Of a stretch of 64,000 nt of DNA, positions 33,590 through 42,248 are shown piece after piece. The stretch spans positions 1,000,001 through 1,064,000 of the forward strand of contig NZ_CP019980.1 of assembly GCF_002982115.1 (NCBI RefSeq), given 5' to 3'. The stretch is from Lysinibacillus sphaericus (GTDB lineage: Bacteria > Bacillota > Bacilli > Bacillales_A > Planococcaceae). The first letter of the stretch is position 1. Every line of letters begins with the position of its first letter. The position numbers and the translations under genes were made by a program. The notes beneath the pieces were generated by a model that was given only the letters and a program-made list of their open reading frames with translations, made no database searches and had not been told where the DNA came from.

Positions 33590-34915
33590 ATGGGGATTAA
33601 AATTGACTCACCAAAGTTAGCTTTATCGAAAAAAATCAAAACGAAACAGGCAAAAATTGGTGTAATCGGACTTGGCTATGTAGGATTACCACTCGCTATA
33701 GAAATGGTCAAAAAAGGGTTTCAAGTAATTGGTATTGATAAAAATAACGAAAAAATAGCTAAGCTAACAAATGGAGAAAGTTATATTGCTGATTTATCGG
33801 ATGCTGTTATCCAAGAGGTCTTAAAAGAAGAGAAGTTGGAAACGACTGCGGATTTTTCAAAGCTTGCAAGTGTAGATGTCATGATTATTTGTGTACCAAC
33901 TCCAACATCAGCAGATGGTACACCGAATATTTCTTACATTGAAGATGCGTCCAAATCAATCGCACAATATATTTCTGCCAATACACTAGTGATTCTTGAA
34001 AGTACGACGTACCCTGGAACGACTGAAGAAATCGTTCAACCAATTTTAGAAAAAAGTAATTATGTGATTGGGCAGGATATCTTTTTAACTTATTCCCCTG
34101 AGCGTGTTGATCCTGGAAATATTAATTTTACCGTTTCAAATACACCGAAAGTAGTCGGTGGTGTGACAGAAGCATGTTTAGAAATAGCAAAACTATTTTA
34201 TGAAACGATCATCAATACAAATGTTTTTCCTGTCTCTAACCCAAGGGTTGCAGAGATGGAGAAGTTACTGGAAAATACCTTTCGCCAAATCAATATCGCA
34301 CTTGTTAATGAGCTGAGCAAAATATGCTACAAAATGAATGTAGATATTTGGGAAGTAATCGAAGCTGCTTCGACAAAACCATATGGATTTATGCCGTTTA
34401 CACCTGGTCCAGGGGTAGGGGGGCATTGTATCCCTGTTGACCCTAAATATTTATTATGGGCAGGACAGCAACATGGTATTACGGCTTCATTAATTGAGGC
34501 GGCAGATAAAATTAATGATTCCATGCCGAGTTTTGTGGTTGAAAGACTGGAAAATTATCTTATTGACCAGAAGAAAGAGCTACGAGCTGGAAAGATTGTT
34601 GTTATTGGTGTCACGTATAAGCCAAATATTAATGATTTCCGTGAATCTCCTGCACTTCACGTCATCCAAGAATTATTGGAGAAGCAATATGATGTTATGG
34701 TTGTGGACCCATTTATCGAAACTTTTTCAGTCAACCAATACACACTTAATACTGTTGCATTATCAAAACAATTAATCGAAGAAGCAGAAGCTGTATTAAT
34801 TTTAACGAATCATGCAGAAATTGATTATGGATTGCTCGATCAATATGCTGCACTAATTTTTGATACACGGAATACCCATTTTTTATTTGCCAATAAAAAT
34901 TATCATAAATTGTAA
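33590..34915 (+). CDS. UDP-HexNAc 6-dehydrogenase (nucleotide-sugar dehydrogenase)
   Basis: 441 aa from the ATG at 33590 behind AAAGGGG; a TTG at 33584 is nearer and less likely. NAD fold with IGVIGLGYVGLPLAIEM (~24-40), SPERVDPG (~180), the central dimer helix, and GPGVGGHCIPVDPKYLL with the catalytic Cys (~277). These motifs fit the WbpA-type branch that oxidises UDP-GlcNAc (or UDP-ManNAc/GalNAc) to the uronic acid, more than UDP-glucose enzymes, but the substrate needs testing. As first gene of the locus it should supply a uronic-acid precursor to the synthases downstream. The next gene begins 16 bp later. Confidence 0.85.
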   Translation: MGIKIDSPKLALSKKIKTKQAKIGVIGLGYVGLPLAIEMVKKGFQVIGIDKNNEKIAKLTNGESYIADLSDAVIQEVLKEEKLETTADFSKLASVDVMIICVPTPTSADGTPNISYIEDASKSIAQYISANTLVILESTTYPGTTEEIVQPILEKSNYVIGQDIFLTYSPERVDPGNINFTVSNTPKVVGGVTEACLEIAKLFYETIINTNVFPVSNPRVAEMEKLLENTFRQINIALVNELSKICYKMNVDIWEVIEAASTKPYGFMPFTPGPGVGGHCIPVDPKYLLWAGQQHGITASLIEAADKINDSMPSFVVERLENYLIDQKKELRAGKIVVIGVTYKPNINDFRESPALHVIQELLEKQYDVMVVDPFIETFSVNQYTLNTVALSKQLIEEAEAVLILTNHAEIDYGLLDQYAALIFDTRNTHFLFANKNYHKL

Positions 34916-34931
34916 GGAGAACTGTGTGGAA

Positions 34932-36359
34932 ATGAAAAGACTAAAATTATGTAGTTTACTAGTCGCTTTGTTCATAGCAGGATGTCAATCCGAAACACAA
35001 AGTCAAGTTGCACCAGTAGATTCGTCGATTGAAATAAAAGAACATGATGGAACGATGAGCGATATTTTACATCATGCCAATATTCTTACCCCAAAAGTGG
35101 CTTTGACTTTTAATGGACTTGCAGATAATGAGACAATGCAAAAGCTTTTAAAGGTATTAGATCAAACGAACATCAAGGCAACGTTTTTTATTGAAGGTAT
35201 GCGTCTAGCACAAGAACCTGAATTGGTTAAGAACATATTGAGCAAAGGCCATGAAGTAGAAAACGGTACATTAACGTTCCCTGATATGGCAGATATAGAT
35301 TATGAAGAGACTTATAAAGAAATATATTTAACAAATCAAATTTTTGAAGAGCAATTAGGTTATACACCGAAGTATGTGAGAAGTCGTTCAGGGGACGCAA
35401 CAGACAATATGCGTTATGCGACAAATGCTCTTAATATGAAAGCTGTTGTAGAGGCATCTGTTAATCCGAAAGATCGTAATATGCAAAGTGCAGAGGAAAT
35501 GATGACGTATATTCGAAAGTATGTAGATAGTGGTTCAGTCATCCATTTAAATACGTATATTAATCCGGCCGTCATTGATGTTGTCCCGTTACTTGCACAG
35601 TTTGGCAAAGAAAAAGGCTTTACATTTTCTACGTTAACGGACGTATTTGAAAACGAATATTTGGTTAAATCATTAGAGGAAATTAAAGGCTACGATGCGA
35701 TAAAAATAAATCCAGCATACGAAAATGTCCAACCGCATGTCTATTATCGGAAAAATACAACAAAAAAAGAAATTGCTTTATCCTTTGATGACTGGGCAAG
35801 TGAGGAACGAACGAAGGAAATTTTAGATGTTTTGGATAAGTACAATATTCAATGTACATTTTTCTTAATCGGGAAGGGTGTTGAAAAAAACCCTCAATTA
35901 GCACGATTAATTGTAGATCGAGGACACGAAGTAGCGAGTCATTCTTATAATCATGTCGATGTAACAACGATGACACCAGAGGAGTTACAAGAAGACGTAT
36001 TGAAGGCACACCAAGCACTCACGTATGCCTTACAAGAATCACCGTTATTGTATTTTAGACCAAATCAAGGTGTTATTAATGAGGAGTCTGCTAAAATTAT
36101 TGCCGCTACTGGCGTTCAAACAATTGCCATGTACGATATTGCATCATTTGATTGGAACTTAGATTATACGGCACAAGATATTTATGATCGGGTTATGACT
36201 AGGGCAGCTCCAGGAAAGGTAGTGGTGATGCATATTTTAGACGGTACAAAAACAGTCGAAGCACTGCCATTAATTATTGAACAACTTCAAAAGCAAGGCT
36301 ATAGTTTTGCAAAAATGTCGACTTGGATTGAAGAAGATTCAAATAAGAAAGTGAATTGA
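34932..36359 (+). CDS. Lipoprotein with two NodB deacetylase domains, the first degenerate
   Basis: 475 aa from the ATG at 34932 (a GTG at 34926 is also possible; AAGGAGA precedes both). Lipobox LFIAGC, Cys ~19. Domain 1 (~50-235) has the fold, with KATFFIEG, but its TFDDG site reads TFNGLAD and the H-S-x3-H metal motif reads NGTLTF, so it should not bind metal. Domain 2 (~275-460) keeps SFDDWA, CTFFLIGKG, and ASHSYNHVDV with both His, so it looks active. Domain 1 may bind polymer. It probably deacetylates the nascent polysaccharide outside the membrane, like PgaB/IcaB. It ends three bases after the next gene's alternative TTG. Confidence 0.82.
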   Translation: MKRLKLCSLLVALFIAGCQSETQSQVAPVDSSIEIKEHDGTMSDILHHANILTPKVALTFNGLADNETMQKLLKVLDQTNIKATFFIEGMRLAQEPELVKNILSKGHEVENGTLTFPDMADIDYEETYKEIYLTNQIFEEQLGYTPKYVRSRSGDATDNMRYATNALNMKAVVEASVNPKDRNMQSAEEMMTYIRKYVDSGSVIHLNTYINPAVIDVVPLLAQFGKEKGFTFSTLTDVFENEYLVKSLEEIKGYDAIKINPAYENVQPHVYYRKNTTKKEIALSFDDWASEERTKEILDVLDKYNIQCTFFLIGKGVEKNPQLARLIVDRGHEVASHSYNHVDVTTMTPEELQEDVLKAHQALTYALQESPLLYFRPNQGVINEESAKIIAATGVQTIAMYDIASFDWNLDYTAQDIYDRVMTRAAPGKVVVMHILDGTKTVEALPLIIEQLQKQGYSFAKMSTWIEEDSNKKVN

Positions 36360-36364
36360 TAATC

Positions 36365-38233
36365 ATGAAAACGAAAAAAGAGATTTTAACAATGCCGCGC
36401 TCTGATCGACGTATCTTATCCAATATTCCTGACCCTGAAAATGTGCGGAGCCTCGTTAATCGTCGAGGGGCTTCGTACCAAACAGAAGGGGATATTGACC
36501 CTACAAATGTAAATGAAATTTATCGTTTACAGTTATTAAGTTTGCGTTATGAAACTGCATTTGAAGTGAACATTAAAAGAGCTAGACAAAAAAATCCTTA
36601 TCAATATTATGCTGAAGATATTTCGGTGACAGGTATCCTTGTTTATACGGATAGTGCAAATAGATTATTAGCTGATGAAATTGTTACGATGCAGTTCACA
36701 ATACCTGATGGAGCGATGCCTGAGGGTTATGAATCAAAAGTAAAGTTAAAAGCTAAAGTAGTCCGTCAATTTACAAAAGAGATAGATGGAAAAACGAGAT
36801 ACTACTATGCGTTTGAATTTTTGAATCCTTTAAATGAGTATTTAACGAAAAAACGTTGGGGACTTTCAATTTTTGTAGCGAGTTTATTTTTATTTATTGT
36901 TTCACTTATCGTTGTATTAATGCGTGCTGAAAGTGTCATCTATTTTAAGTTTAATAAGTTCTTATATTTATATAGTATAATCGCAGCAACATTTCTTCTA
37001 AGTAGATATTTGTTTGGTATTTTCTATAAGAATGTGCCAATCAATCCTCAATATGAACCTGGTGTTTCTATTATTATTCCAGTATTTAATGAAGAACAAT
37101 GGATTCATAGAACCATTTTAAGCTGTATAAATCAATATTACCCTGTGGATAAATTAGAAGTTATTGTCGTAGATGATTACTCTACAGATAGAACAGAGGA
37201 AGCCGCCAATAACATGATTGAGCTGATTCATAGGGAAGGTGGGCGTTTTAGAACAGAGGGACGTTTGAAATTTCATAAGCTACCTCAAAATGGGGGGAAG
37301 CGTGAAGCGTTAATAGCGGGAGTGCATTTGGCCAAACATGATTTAGTCGTTTTCGTCGATTCAGATAGCTTCTTAGAGCCTCACGCCATTCGGAATTTAG
37401 TACAACCTTTCCAAGATCCTAAAATGGGCGGTGTAGCAGGGAGAACAGAAGTAGAAAACAAGTTTACGAATGCTCTAACAAAACTACAAACGGTTCGATA
37501 TTATATAGCCTTTCGTATAATGAAAGCGGCTGAGTCTTGGTTTGACACCGTAACATGCTTATCGGGGCCACTTGCATGCTATCGTAAAGAGCTTATATTA
37601 AAAAATGAAACAGCATGGTTAAATCAAAAGTTTTTAGGGCAACCGGCAACATTTGGTGATGATCGTAGTATGACAAACTATATTTTAAAGACGCATCGCA
37701 CAGGCTATCAAGACAATGCAGTATGTTCTACGATTGTACCTTCAGATACAAAAGTCTTTTTGTCGCAACAAATGCGCTGGAAACGATCATGGTTACGAGA
37801 GTCGTTAAGAGCCTTTTTATTTATGTGGAAAAAAGAACCTTTTATGTTTTTGTTCTTTATTATTGGTTTAATTGTACCAATCGCAGCACCAATTGTCGTA
37901 GTTTACAATTTAATCTATGTGCCTATTATGCATGGGATATTTCCAACAACATTTTTAATGGGTCTATTGTTAATGGCAATGCTGATGAGCTTGGCTCACC
38001 TATTCTTTAGACGAAGTAAGTTGTGGATGTTTGGCTTTATATTTGTCCTTTTCTACGAATTTATTTTACTTTGGCAAATGCCTGTGGCGTGGGTGACATT
38101 TTGGAAATCAACTTGGGGTACAAGAGAAACACCTCAAGATGTATTGGCAAGGGAAAAGAAATTGGAAAAACAAAAGATTCGGAAATCCCGATTTTCAATG
38201 CTGAAAATAAGAAAAATGGGTGAGAAGGAATGA
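36365..38233 (+). CDS. PilZ domain fused to a hyaluronan-synthase/NodC-like GT2 polysaccharide synthase
   Basis: 622 aa. Residues ~55-160 form a PilZ domain with D-x-S-x-x-G (D85-I-S-V-T-G90) and a partial arginine motif, R72-A-R-Q-K76, in place of R-x3-R. Two membrane helices (~170-190, 200-220) follow. Then a processive GT2 domain: DD at ~270, DSD at 332-334, SGPLACYR, GDDR at 431-434 and QQMRW at 468-472, the set shared by HAS, NodC and cellulose synthase, and closest in wording to HAS. About four C-terminal helices form the channel. PilZ domains switch such enzymes on by binding c-di-GMP (BcsA, Alg44). Predicted to make and extrude a polymer across the membrane. It overlaps the next gene by ATGA. 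Confidence 0.82.
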   Translation: MKTKKEILTMPRSDRRILSNIPDPENVRSLVNRRGASYQTEGDIDPTNVNEIYRLQLLSLRYETAFEVNIKRARQKNPYQYYAEDISVTGILVYTDSANRLLADEIVTMQFTIPDGAMPEGYESKVKLKAKVVRQFTKEIDGKTRYYYAFEFLNPLNEYLTKKRWGLSIFVASLFLFIVSLIVVLMRAESVIYFKFNKFLYLYSIIAATFLLSRYLFGIFYKNVPINPQYEPGVSIIIPVFNEEQWIHRTILSCINQYYPVDKLEVIVVDDYSTDRTEEAANNMIELIHREGGRFRTEGRLKFHKLPQNGGKREALIAGVHLAKHDLVVFVDSDSFLEPHAIRNLVQPFQDPKMGGVAGRTEVENKFTNALTKLQTVRYYIAFRIMKAAESWFDTVTCLSGPLACYRKELILKNETAWLNQKFLGQPATFGDDRSMTNYILKTHRTGYQDNAVCSTIVPSDTKVFLSQQMRWKRSWLRESLRAFLFMWKKEPFMFLFFIIGLIVPIAAPIVVVYNLIYVPIMHGIFPTTFLMGLLLMAMLMSLAHLFFRRSKLWMFGFIFVLFYEFILLWQMPVAWVTFWKSTWGTRETPQDVLAREKKLEKQKIRKSRFSMLKIRKMGEKE

Positions 38234-39981
38234 GTGAAAAAAATGTTGTATTAAATCCAGCTAAAAAAAATCGCAGAAAATTACTTCGTTCTATTGCTCA
38301 ATTCGTTATCGTTGTATTTTTAGCGGTGATATTAATACGTGTCGTGTTCTTAACAGAAAAAAAAGAAGAGGAAACTGTTCCTCTAATTAATAAAGATGGT
38401 TTTATTGCATTATCCTACTTTGGCGTAAGTAGAAATGATTCTCCAAAATACGTGTCCAGAAAGAACTTGGAAAAACAGTTGGAGTTACTTGAAGGGCAAG
38501 GTTACAAAACGATTACCCAGCAAGATATATTAGATTTTTATGAAAAGAAAAAACCTCTACCAGAGAAAGCGTTGTTTTTATCATTTGAAGATGGACGCAC
38601 AGACTCAAGTATTTTCGCTCAAAACATTATGGAAGAGTTGAATTATAAAGCAACCATGTTTACGTATGCCAATAAGATGGATACGAGAGACAATAAATTT
38701 TTAAAACCTAAAGATTTATTACTGATGCAAAAAAGTGGGTTTTGGGAATTAGGTTCCAATGGATACCGTCTGACGTATATTAATATTTATAATGATCAAG
38801 GACAGTCATTAGGCATGATCGACGAGAATGATGTGCCAAATAAAACGACAATCGAATATTATAATCACTATTTAATGGACTTTATTCGCAATCAGTTTAT
38901 GATTCCGAGTGAAACGCGGAAAGAAATGGAGACGCGAATTAAAAAGGATTATAAATTAATGCACGATATTTATGAAGAAAAGTTAGATAAAGTGCCAAAG
39001 GCGTATGCCATTATGCATGCCAATGCACTTTACAATAATATGGACCCTTTAGTAGAGAGTATCAACGATACCGAAATTAAAAATACATTTCGTATGCATT
39101 TCAATTTAGAGCTAGGTGCCTATAATAACAAAGATGCAGATCTCTATAACTTAAGTCGATTACAAGTATCGCCATATTGGTCAACAAACCATGTGATGAT
39201 GAAAATCCGCCAAGCGAGTAAACAAAATGTAGCATTTGAAGTAGGGGATGCGCAACAAGCAAAAAAATGGTCCATTATTAATGGAGCCGCAGAATTTAAA
39301 AATAATGAAATCATTATAACGTCTGCACCATCCAGTGAAGGGCGCATTATTTTAAAGGATGCCTTGCCTAATCAATATAATGTCAATTTTGCTTTTAAAG
39401 GAAATGTAGTAGGGCAGCAATCTCTATATTTGAACTATGATGAAAAAAGCAATAGCTATATTCGCATTGCATTAATAGACAATGAGATCGTTGTATCAGA
39501 AAAATTGCCTGGAGCAAGTGTTGTTGAAAAGGAACGCTTGCAGTTAAATGATATTAAGTGGGATGAAGAACAATACGCATTTAATAAAGCAACTGTCTAT
39601 AACTATCAAGATACACAAAAAGGTTCGAGAATTGATGAAGATGAATATCCACGAAATTTAACACAAAAAAGAGTATTTAATATCGCTGTGAATAAAGATA
39701 AAATAGAGATAAATGTCGACGATGTATTATCGAAGACAATAAAGGTAAATCCAGTTATTAATGGGACTCAATTAGGAATCGGAGCAATGTATAGTAAAAA
39801 AGATACGACACACGAACAGTATGCAGATGATATTTACGATACATTGATCGATGATCTATTAATAACAGATGGAAACGAGACGACACTCTTTTCAAATCAA
39901 TATACGAATTTTGATAAAGTAAAGTATAAAACAACGACATTGTTTAATAACGTTGTAGACTTCTTTATTGAAACCTTCTAA
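38230..39981 (+). CDS. Membrane-anchored degenerate NodB-like protein with a beta-sandwich tail
   Basis: 583 aa. One membrane helix (~22-43, basic before it), so most of the chain is outside. Residues ~55-300 resemble a deacetylase fold (ALFLSFEDGRTDSS; YKATMFTYANKM), but the metal residues are altered: FEDG instead of FDDG, and GSNGYRLTY instead of GSHTx2H. Residues ~330-580 look like a lectin- or CBM-type beta sandwich (…SEGRIILKDAL…, …IGAMYSKKDTT…). It may guide or bind the polymer rather than hydrolyse it. Starts inside the synthase stop codon, so they are coupled. Confidence 0.65.
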   Translation: MSEKNVVLNPAKKNRRKLLRSIAQFVIVVFLAVILIRVVFLTEKKEEETVPLINKDGFIALSYFGVSRNDSPKYVSRKNLEKQLELLEGQGYKTITQQDILDFYEKKKPLPEKALFLSFEDGRTDSSIFAQNIMEELNYKATMFTYANKMDTRDNKFLKPKDLLLMQKSGFWELGSNGYRLTYINIYNDQGQSLGMIDENDVPNKTTIEYYNHYLMDFIRNQFMIPSETRKEMETRIKKDYKLMHDIYEEKLDKVPKAYAIMHANALYNNMDPLVESINDTEIKNTFRMHFNLELGAYNNKDADLYNLSRLQVSPYWSTNHVMMKIRQASKQNVAFEVGDAQQAKKWSIINGAAEFKNNEIIITSAPSSEGRIILKDALPNQYNVNFAFKGNVVGQQSLYLNYDEKSNSYIRIALIDNEIVVSEKLPGASVVEKERLQLNDIKWDEEQYAFNKATVYNYQDTQKGSRIDEDEYPRNLTQKRVFNIAVNKDKIEINVDDVLSKTIKVNPVINGTQLGIGAMYSKKDTTHEQYADDIYDTLIDDLLITDGNETTLFSNQYTNFDKVKYKTTTLFNNVVDFFIETF

Positions 39982-40003
39982 ACCGAGGGGAAGTTAGATT
40001 CAC

Positions 40004-41050
40004 GTGAGAAAATTTATTTGGTTTATCTGTATGGCACTACTAATTATCACAGCATGTAGTAATAGCAAAGAAGTTCCGGTTGAAGCAAAGGAAGAGCTAA
40101 AAAATAAAAATAAGTTGCAATTATCTATTTGGTTGCCCGAATGGCAAAAAAAATCAGCAATAGAAGACGTGAAAAATTCACAGCAGGGTTTACAGGATAT
40201 CCGTGTATTTGGCGCTTATTTCAACAGTAAAGATCAATTATTATTAACAGATAATGCGGTAGAGATGTTGCAACAAACACAGCAACAATTTCATGCCACA
40301 CATTTTGTGATGCTTACGTTAATCAATGACTATGTTACAGATAACGCCCCATCAGTTCAGAAGGATAGTAAGTTATTACATCGCCTGCTCCAAGATACTT
40401 CAACGAGGCAAAAGCATATCGATAATATATTGCAAATTGTTGAGCAATATCAGGTCAAGGGAATAGAAATTGATTATGAAAAGGTAGCGAAAGAGGATCT
40501 TCCGAAATATATACTTTTTTTAGAAGAGCTTTATCAACAGTTATCCAAAAAAAATATCACACTAAATGTTGTATTAGAACCGCGTTTTCCATTCGATATG
40601 AAATTGCCCGATGGCCCAAAGTATACTGTTATGGCGTACAATGTCCATGGTTATCATAGTGGACCTGGAGCAAAAGCAACATTCTCATTTTTAGATGACT
40701 TACTAAAAAAAATACAAAAGTCGAATCAAAACTTAGCCATTGCTTTTGCAACGGGTGGATTTAAATGGGCTGCACAAGGGAAAGCAGTTGCTTTAACAGA
40801 AATTGAGGCAGAACAACTTCTCGCCAAAATGAAAGTAAAGAAACAACGAGATCAAGCAAGCGGAGCTGCCTACTTCACTTATTCTGATGACAATAATGTA
40901 CGTCATGAGGTATGGTATGCGGATCAAGAGACACTTGAAAAATGGATTAGCTATGTCCAACAAAAAAGCTACCATGAGGTAGTATTATGGCGCGCTGGCG
41001 GTTTAAGTTCAGATACATTAAAGTGGATTGACAAGCAATCAATCAAATGA
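40004..41050 (+). CDS. GH18-like lipoprotein
   Basis: 348 aa from a GTG at 40004 behind GAGGGGAAG. Lipobox LIITAC, Cys ~18. The body has a TIM-barrel outline with the strand VKGIEIDYEKV (~147-157) at the place of the GH18 signature D-G-x-D-x-D-x-E: the last D and E are kept, the first positions are changed. Later elements (TVMAYNVHG, GAAYFTYSDD, VVLWRAGG) fit barrel strands of GH18/YaaH-like proteins. It may cleave or bind an amino-sugar polymer at the cell surface, a common helper role in synthase-dependent loci. Last gene before a 313-bp structured spacer. Confidence 0.65.
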   Translation: MRKFIWFICMALLIITACSNSKEVPVEAKEELKNKNKLQLSIWLPEWQKKSAIEDVKNSQQGLQDIRVFGAYFNSKDQLLLTDNAVEMLQQTQQQFHATHFVMLTLINDYVTDNAPSVQKDSKLLHRLLQDTSTRQKHIDNILQIVEQYQVKGIEIDYEKVAKEDLPKYILFLEELYQQLSKKNITLNVVLEPRFPFDMKLPDGPKYTVMAYNVHGYHSGPGAKATFSFLDDLLKKIQKSNQNLAIAFATGGFKWAAQGKAVALTEIEAEQLLAKMKVKKQRDQASGAAYFTYSDDNNVRHEVWYADQETLEKWISYVQQKSYHEVVLWRAGGLSSDTLKWIDKQSIK

Positions 41051-41112
41051 AGGAAGGATAGATAAGTCAATTAAACGTATTTTTTACTGTAGTTTGAAAT
41101 AGCGAAAAGCTA

Positions 41113-41118
41113 TATAAT
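41113..41118 (+). promoter_or_regulatory. TATAAT, possible -10 box for the second half of the locus
   Basis: A perfect TATAAT about 11 bp before the structured RNA segment. The matching -35 is not clear (a TTGAAA at 41094 is too close, TTTACT at 41084 too far), so this call is weak. Confidence 0.35.
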
Positions 41119-41128
41119 GATTAAATAT

Positions 41129-41244
41129 GACAAGCCCCACCATTTAACTTTTTGTGGGCGAGCATCGAGCATCTTCCATATGGCATGTGCCATATGGAGG
41201 GGGCTTGTCTGACTCGCTTTCCTATAAAAGTTTATTTGGTGGGG
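41129..41244 (+). ncRNA. Candidate structured leader RNA with mutually exclusive stems
   Basis: GACAAGCCCC (41129-41138) pairs perfectly with GGGGCTTGTC (41200-41209). Inside is a perfect 10-bp hairpin, CCATATGGCA/TGCCATATGG (41176-41197). The CCCC segment can instead pair as CCCCACCA (41135-41142) with TGGTGGGG (41237-41244), or as CCCAC with GTGGG (41154-41158). GCGAG (41158-41162) can also pair with CTCGC (41213-41217). Competing stems suggest a switch or an inverted-repeat DNA element. It matches no riboswitch class I can recall, including c-di-GMP-I and -II. It lies 120 bp before the degenerate GGDEF gene. Confidence 0.55.
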
Positions 41245-41363
41245 TTTACCTTGTTTATTAATAATTATGTACGGTTAGTACAAGGTTTATTTTTGTTCCT
41301 ATCGGGCACTAAACAAGTAAGGCTTTGAATTATTTCGAGGAGAGCTACAAGGAGGTAGGAATA

Positions 41364-42248
41364 ATGAATGAAGTAATTTTCGCAAAAGATATAATGCTAG
41401 AACAAGATGTTAAAAAATATTTTGAAATTATGCTTGAAAGTGCTATTCGTTCACATATGACGATTACCACAATTTTTTTAAAGTGTGTACAGAGTAGCTC
41501 TTCAGAAGTAAATCAAAGCAATGTAAATGCTCAAATTACTGATTTTTTAACGGAAAATATTCGGAAGACGGATTTACTCTTCCAATTGGCAGATGGAGAG
41601 CATTGGGGCATTATTTTTTTACAAAGTAGCGATGTTGAAGCGAATGCATTTTTAAAAAGAATCTTTTATTTACTAAAGAAAGATACAACGCTAGAAAGTC
41701 GCGTTGCCTTAAAAGCTTCTATAACAGAAATACGTAATAATCAGATTAACTTTGAAATACTAGTAGAAAAAAATAAAGCATTACTGGCTGATAGCAATCA
41801 ACAGCAATGGTGGATTGAACAGATAGAGGATTATCGTTTACAATCCATTGAACTTGTAAAAGTGAGTATTATTGAACAAAATGCTATTTTTAGAAAAGTG
41901 TTAGAAACGACTTTAAATTCCATGGATATCGCTAATTTTACTTTTGATGTCACAGCATATGAAGATGGTTATAGTTTTTTACAATCTAATACTTATCAAT
42001 CCGGGCATTTGCATTTAATTATTATGAATGATATTTTACCGCGCAATAATGGCTTAGAAATTTTACACAGCTTACGAACAATGCCGAACGAAAAGCGATT
42101 CCTCATTTACATGATGTCTGAACGTAACTCAGAGATCGCCGCACTCAATGCATATGAAGGTGGCGTAGATGAATTTATAGTTAAACCGTTTAACTTACGT
42201 TTATTAGAGGCAAAAATTAAACGAACTTTTGCGAGGTATTGGCAATGA
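41364..42248 (+). CDS. Degenerate GGDEF domain plus degenerate receiver domain protein
   Basis: 294 aa from the ATG at 41364 behind AAGGAGGTAGG. Residues ~10-140 follow the GGDEF fold: IRKTDLLFQLADGEHWGIIFLQ sits where R-x-D-x-x-R-x-GGDEF-x-I lies, with the signature reading ADGEHW. Residues ~165-290 are a receiver domain (VKVSIIEQNAIFRKVLETTL; VDEFIVKPFNLRLLEAKI) in which the phospho-acceptor position reads Asn in MNDILP, one before an Asp; the Lys-Pro pair is kept. Both domains therefore look unable to do normal chemistry. It may bind c-di-GMP or GTP, or act as a scaffold for the PilZ synthase or the second GT2. Overlaps the next gene by ATGA. Confidence 0.68.
   Translation: MNEVIFAKDIMLEQDVKKYFEIMLESAIRSHMTITTIFLKCVQSSSSEVNQSNVNAQITDFLTENIRKTDLLFQLADGEHWGIIFLQSSDVEANAFLKRIFYLLKKDTTLESRVALKASITEIRNNQINFEILVEKNKALLADSNQQQWWIEQIEDYRLQSIELVKVSIIEQNAIFRKVLETTLNSMDIANFTFDVTAYEDGYSFLQSNTYQSGHLHLIIMNDILPRNNGLEILHSLRTMPNEKRFLIYMMSERNSEIAALNAYEGGVDEFIVKPFNLRLLEAKIKRTFARYWQ

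Noticed and set aside
33590-34915. UDP-glucose dehydrogenase (hasB-like)
   Set aside because: SPERVDPG and GPGVGGHCIPVDP fit the UDP-HexNAc dehydrogenase branch better. UDP-glucose is not excluded, so the call stays general on substrate.
41129-41244. c-di-GMP riboswitch controlling the GGDEF-like gene
   Set aside because: The conserved sequence blocks of c-di-GMP-I and -II are absent. I kept only the structured-RNA call.
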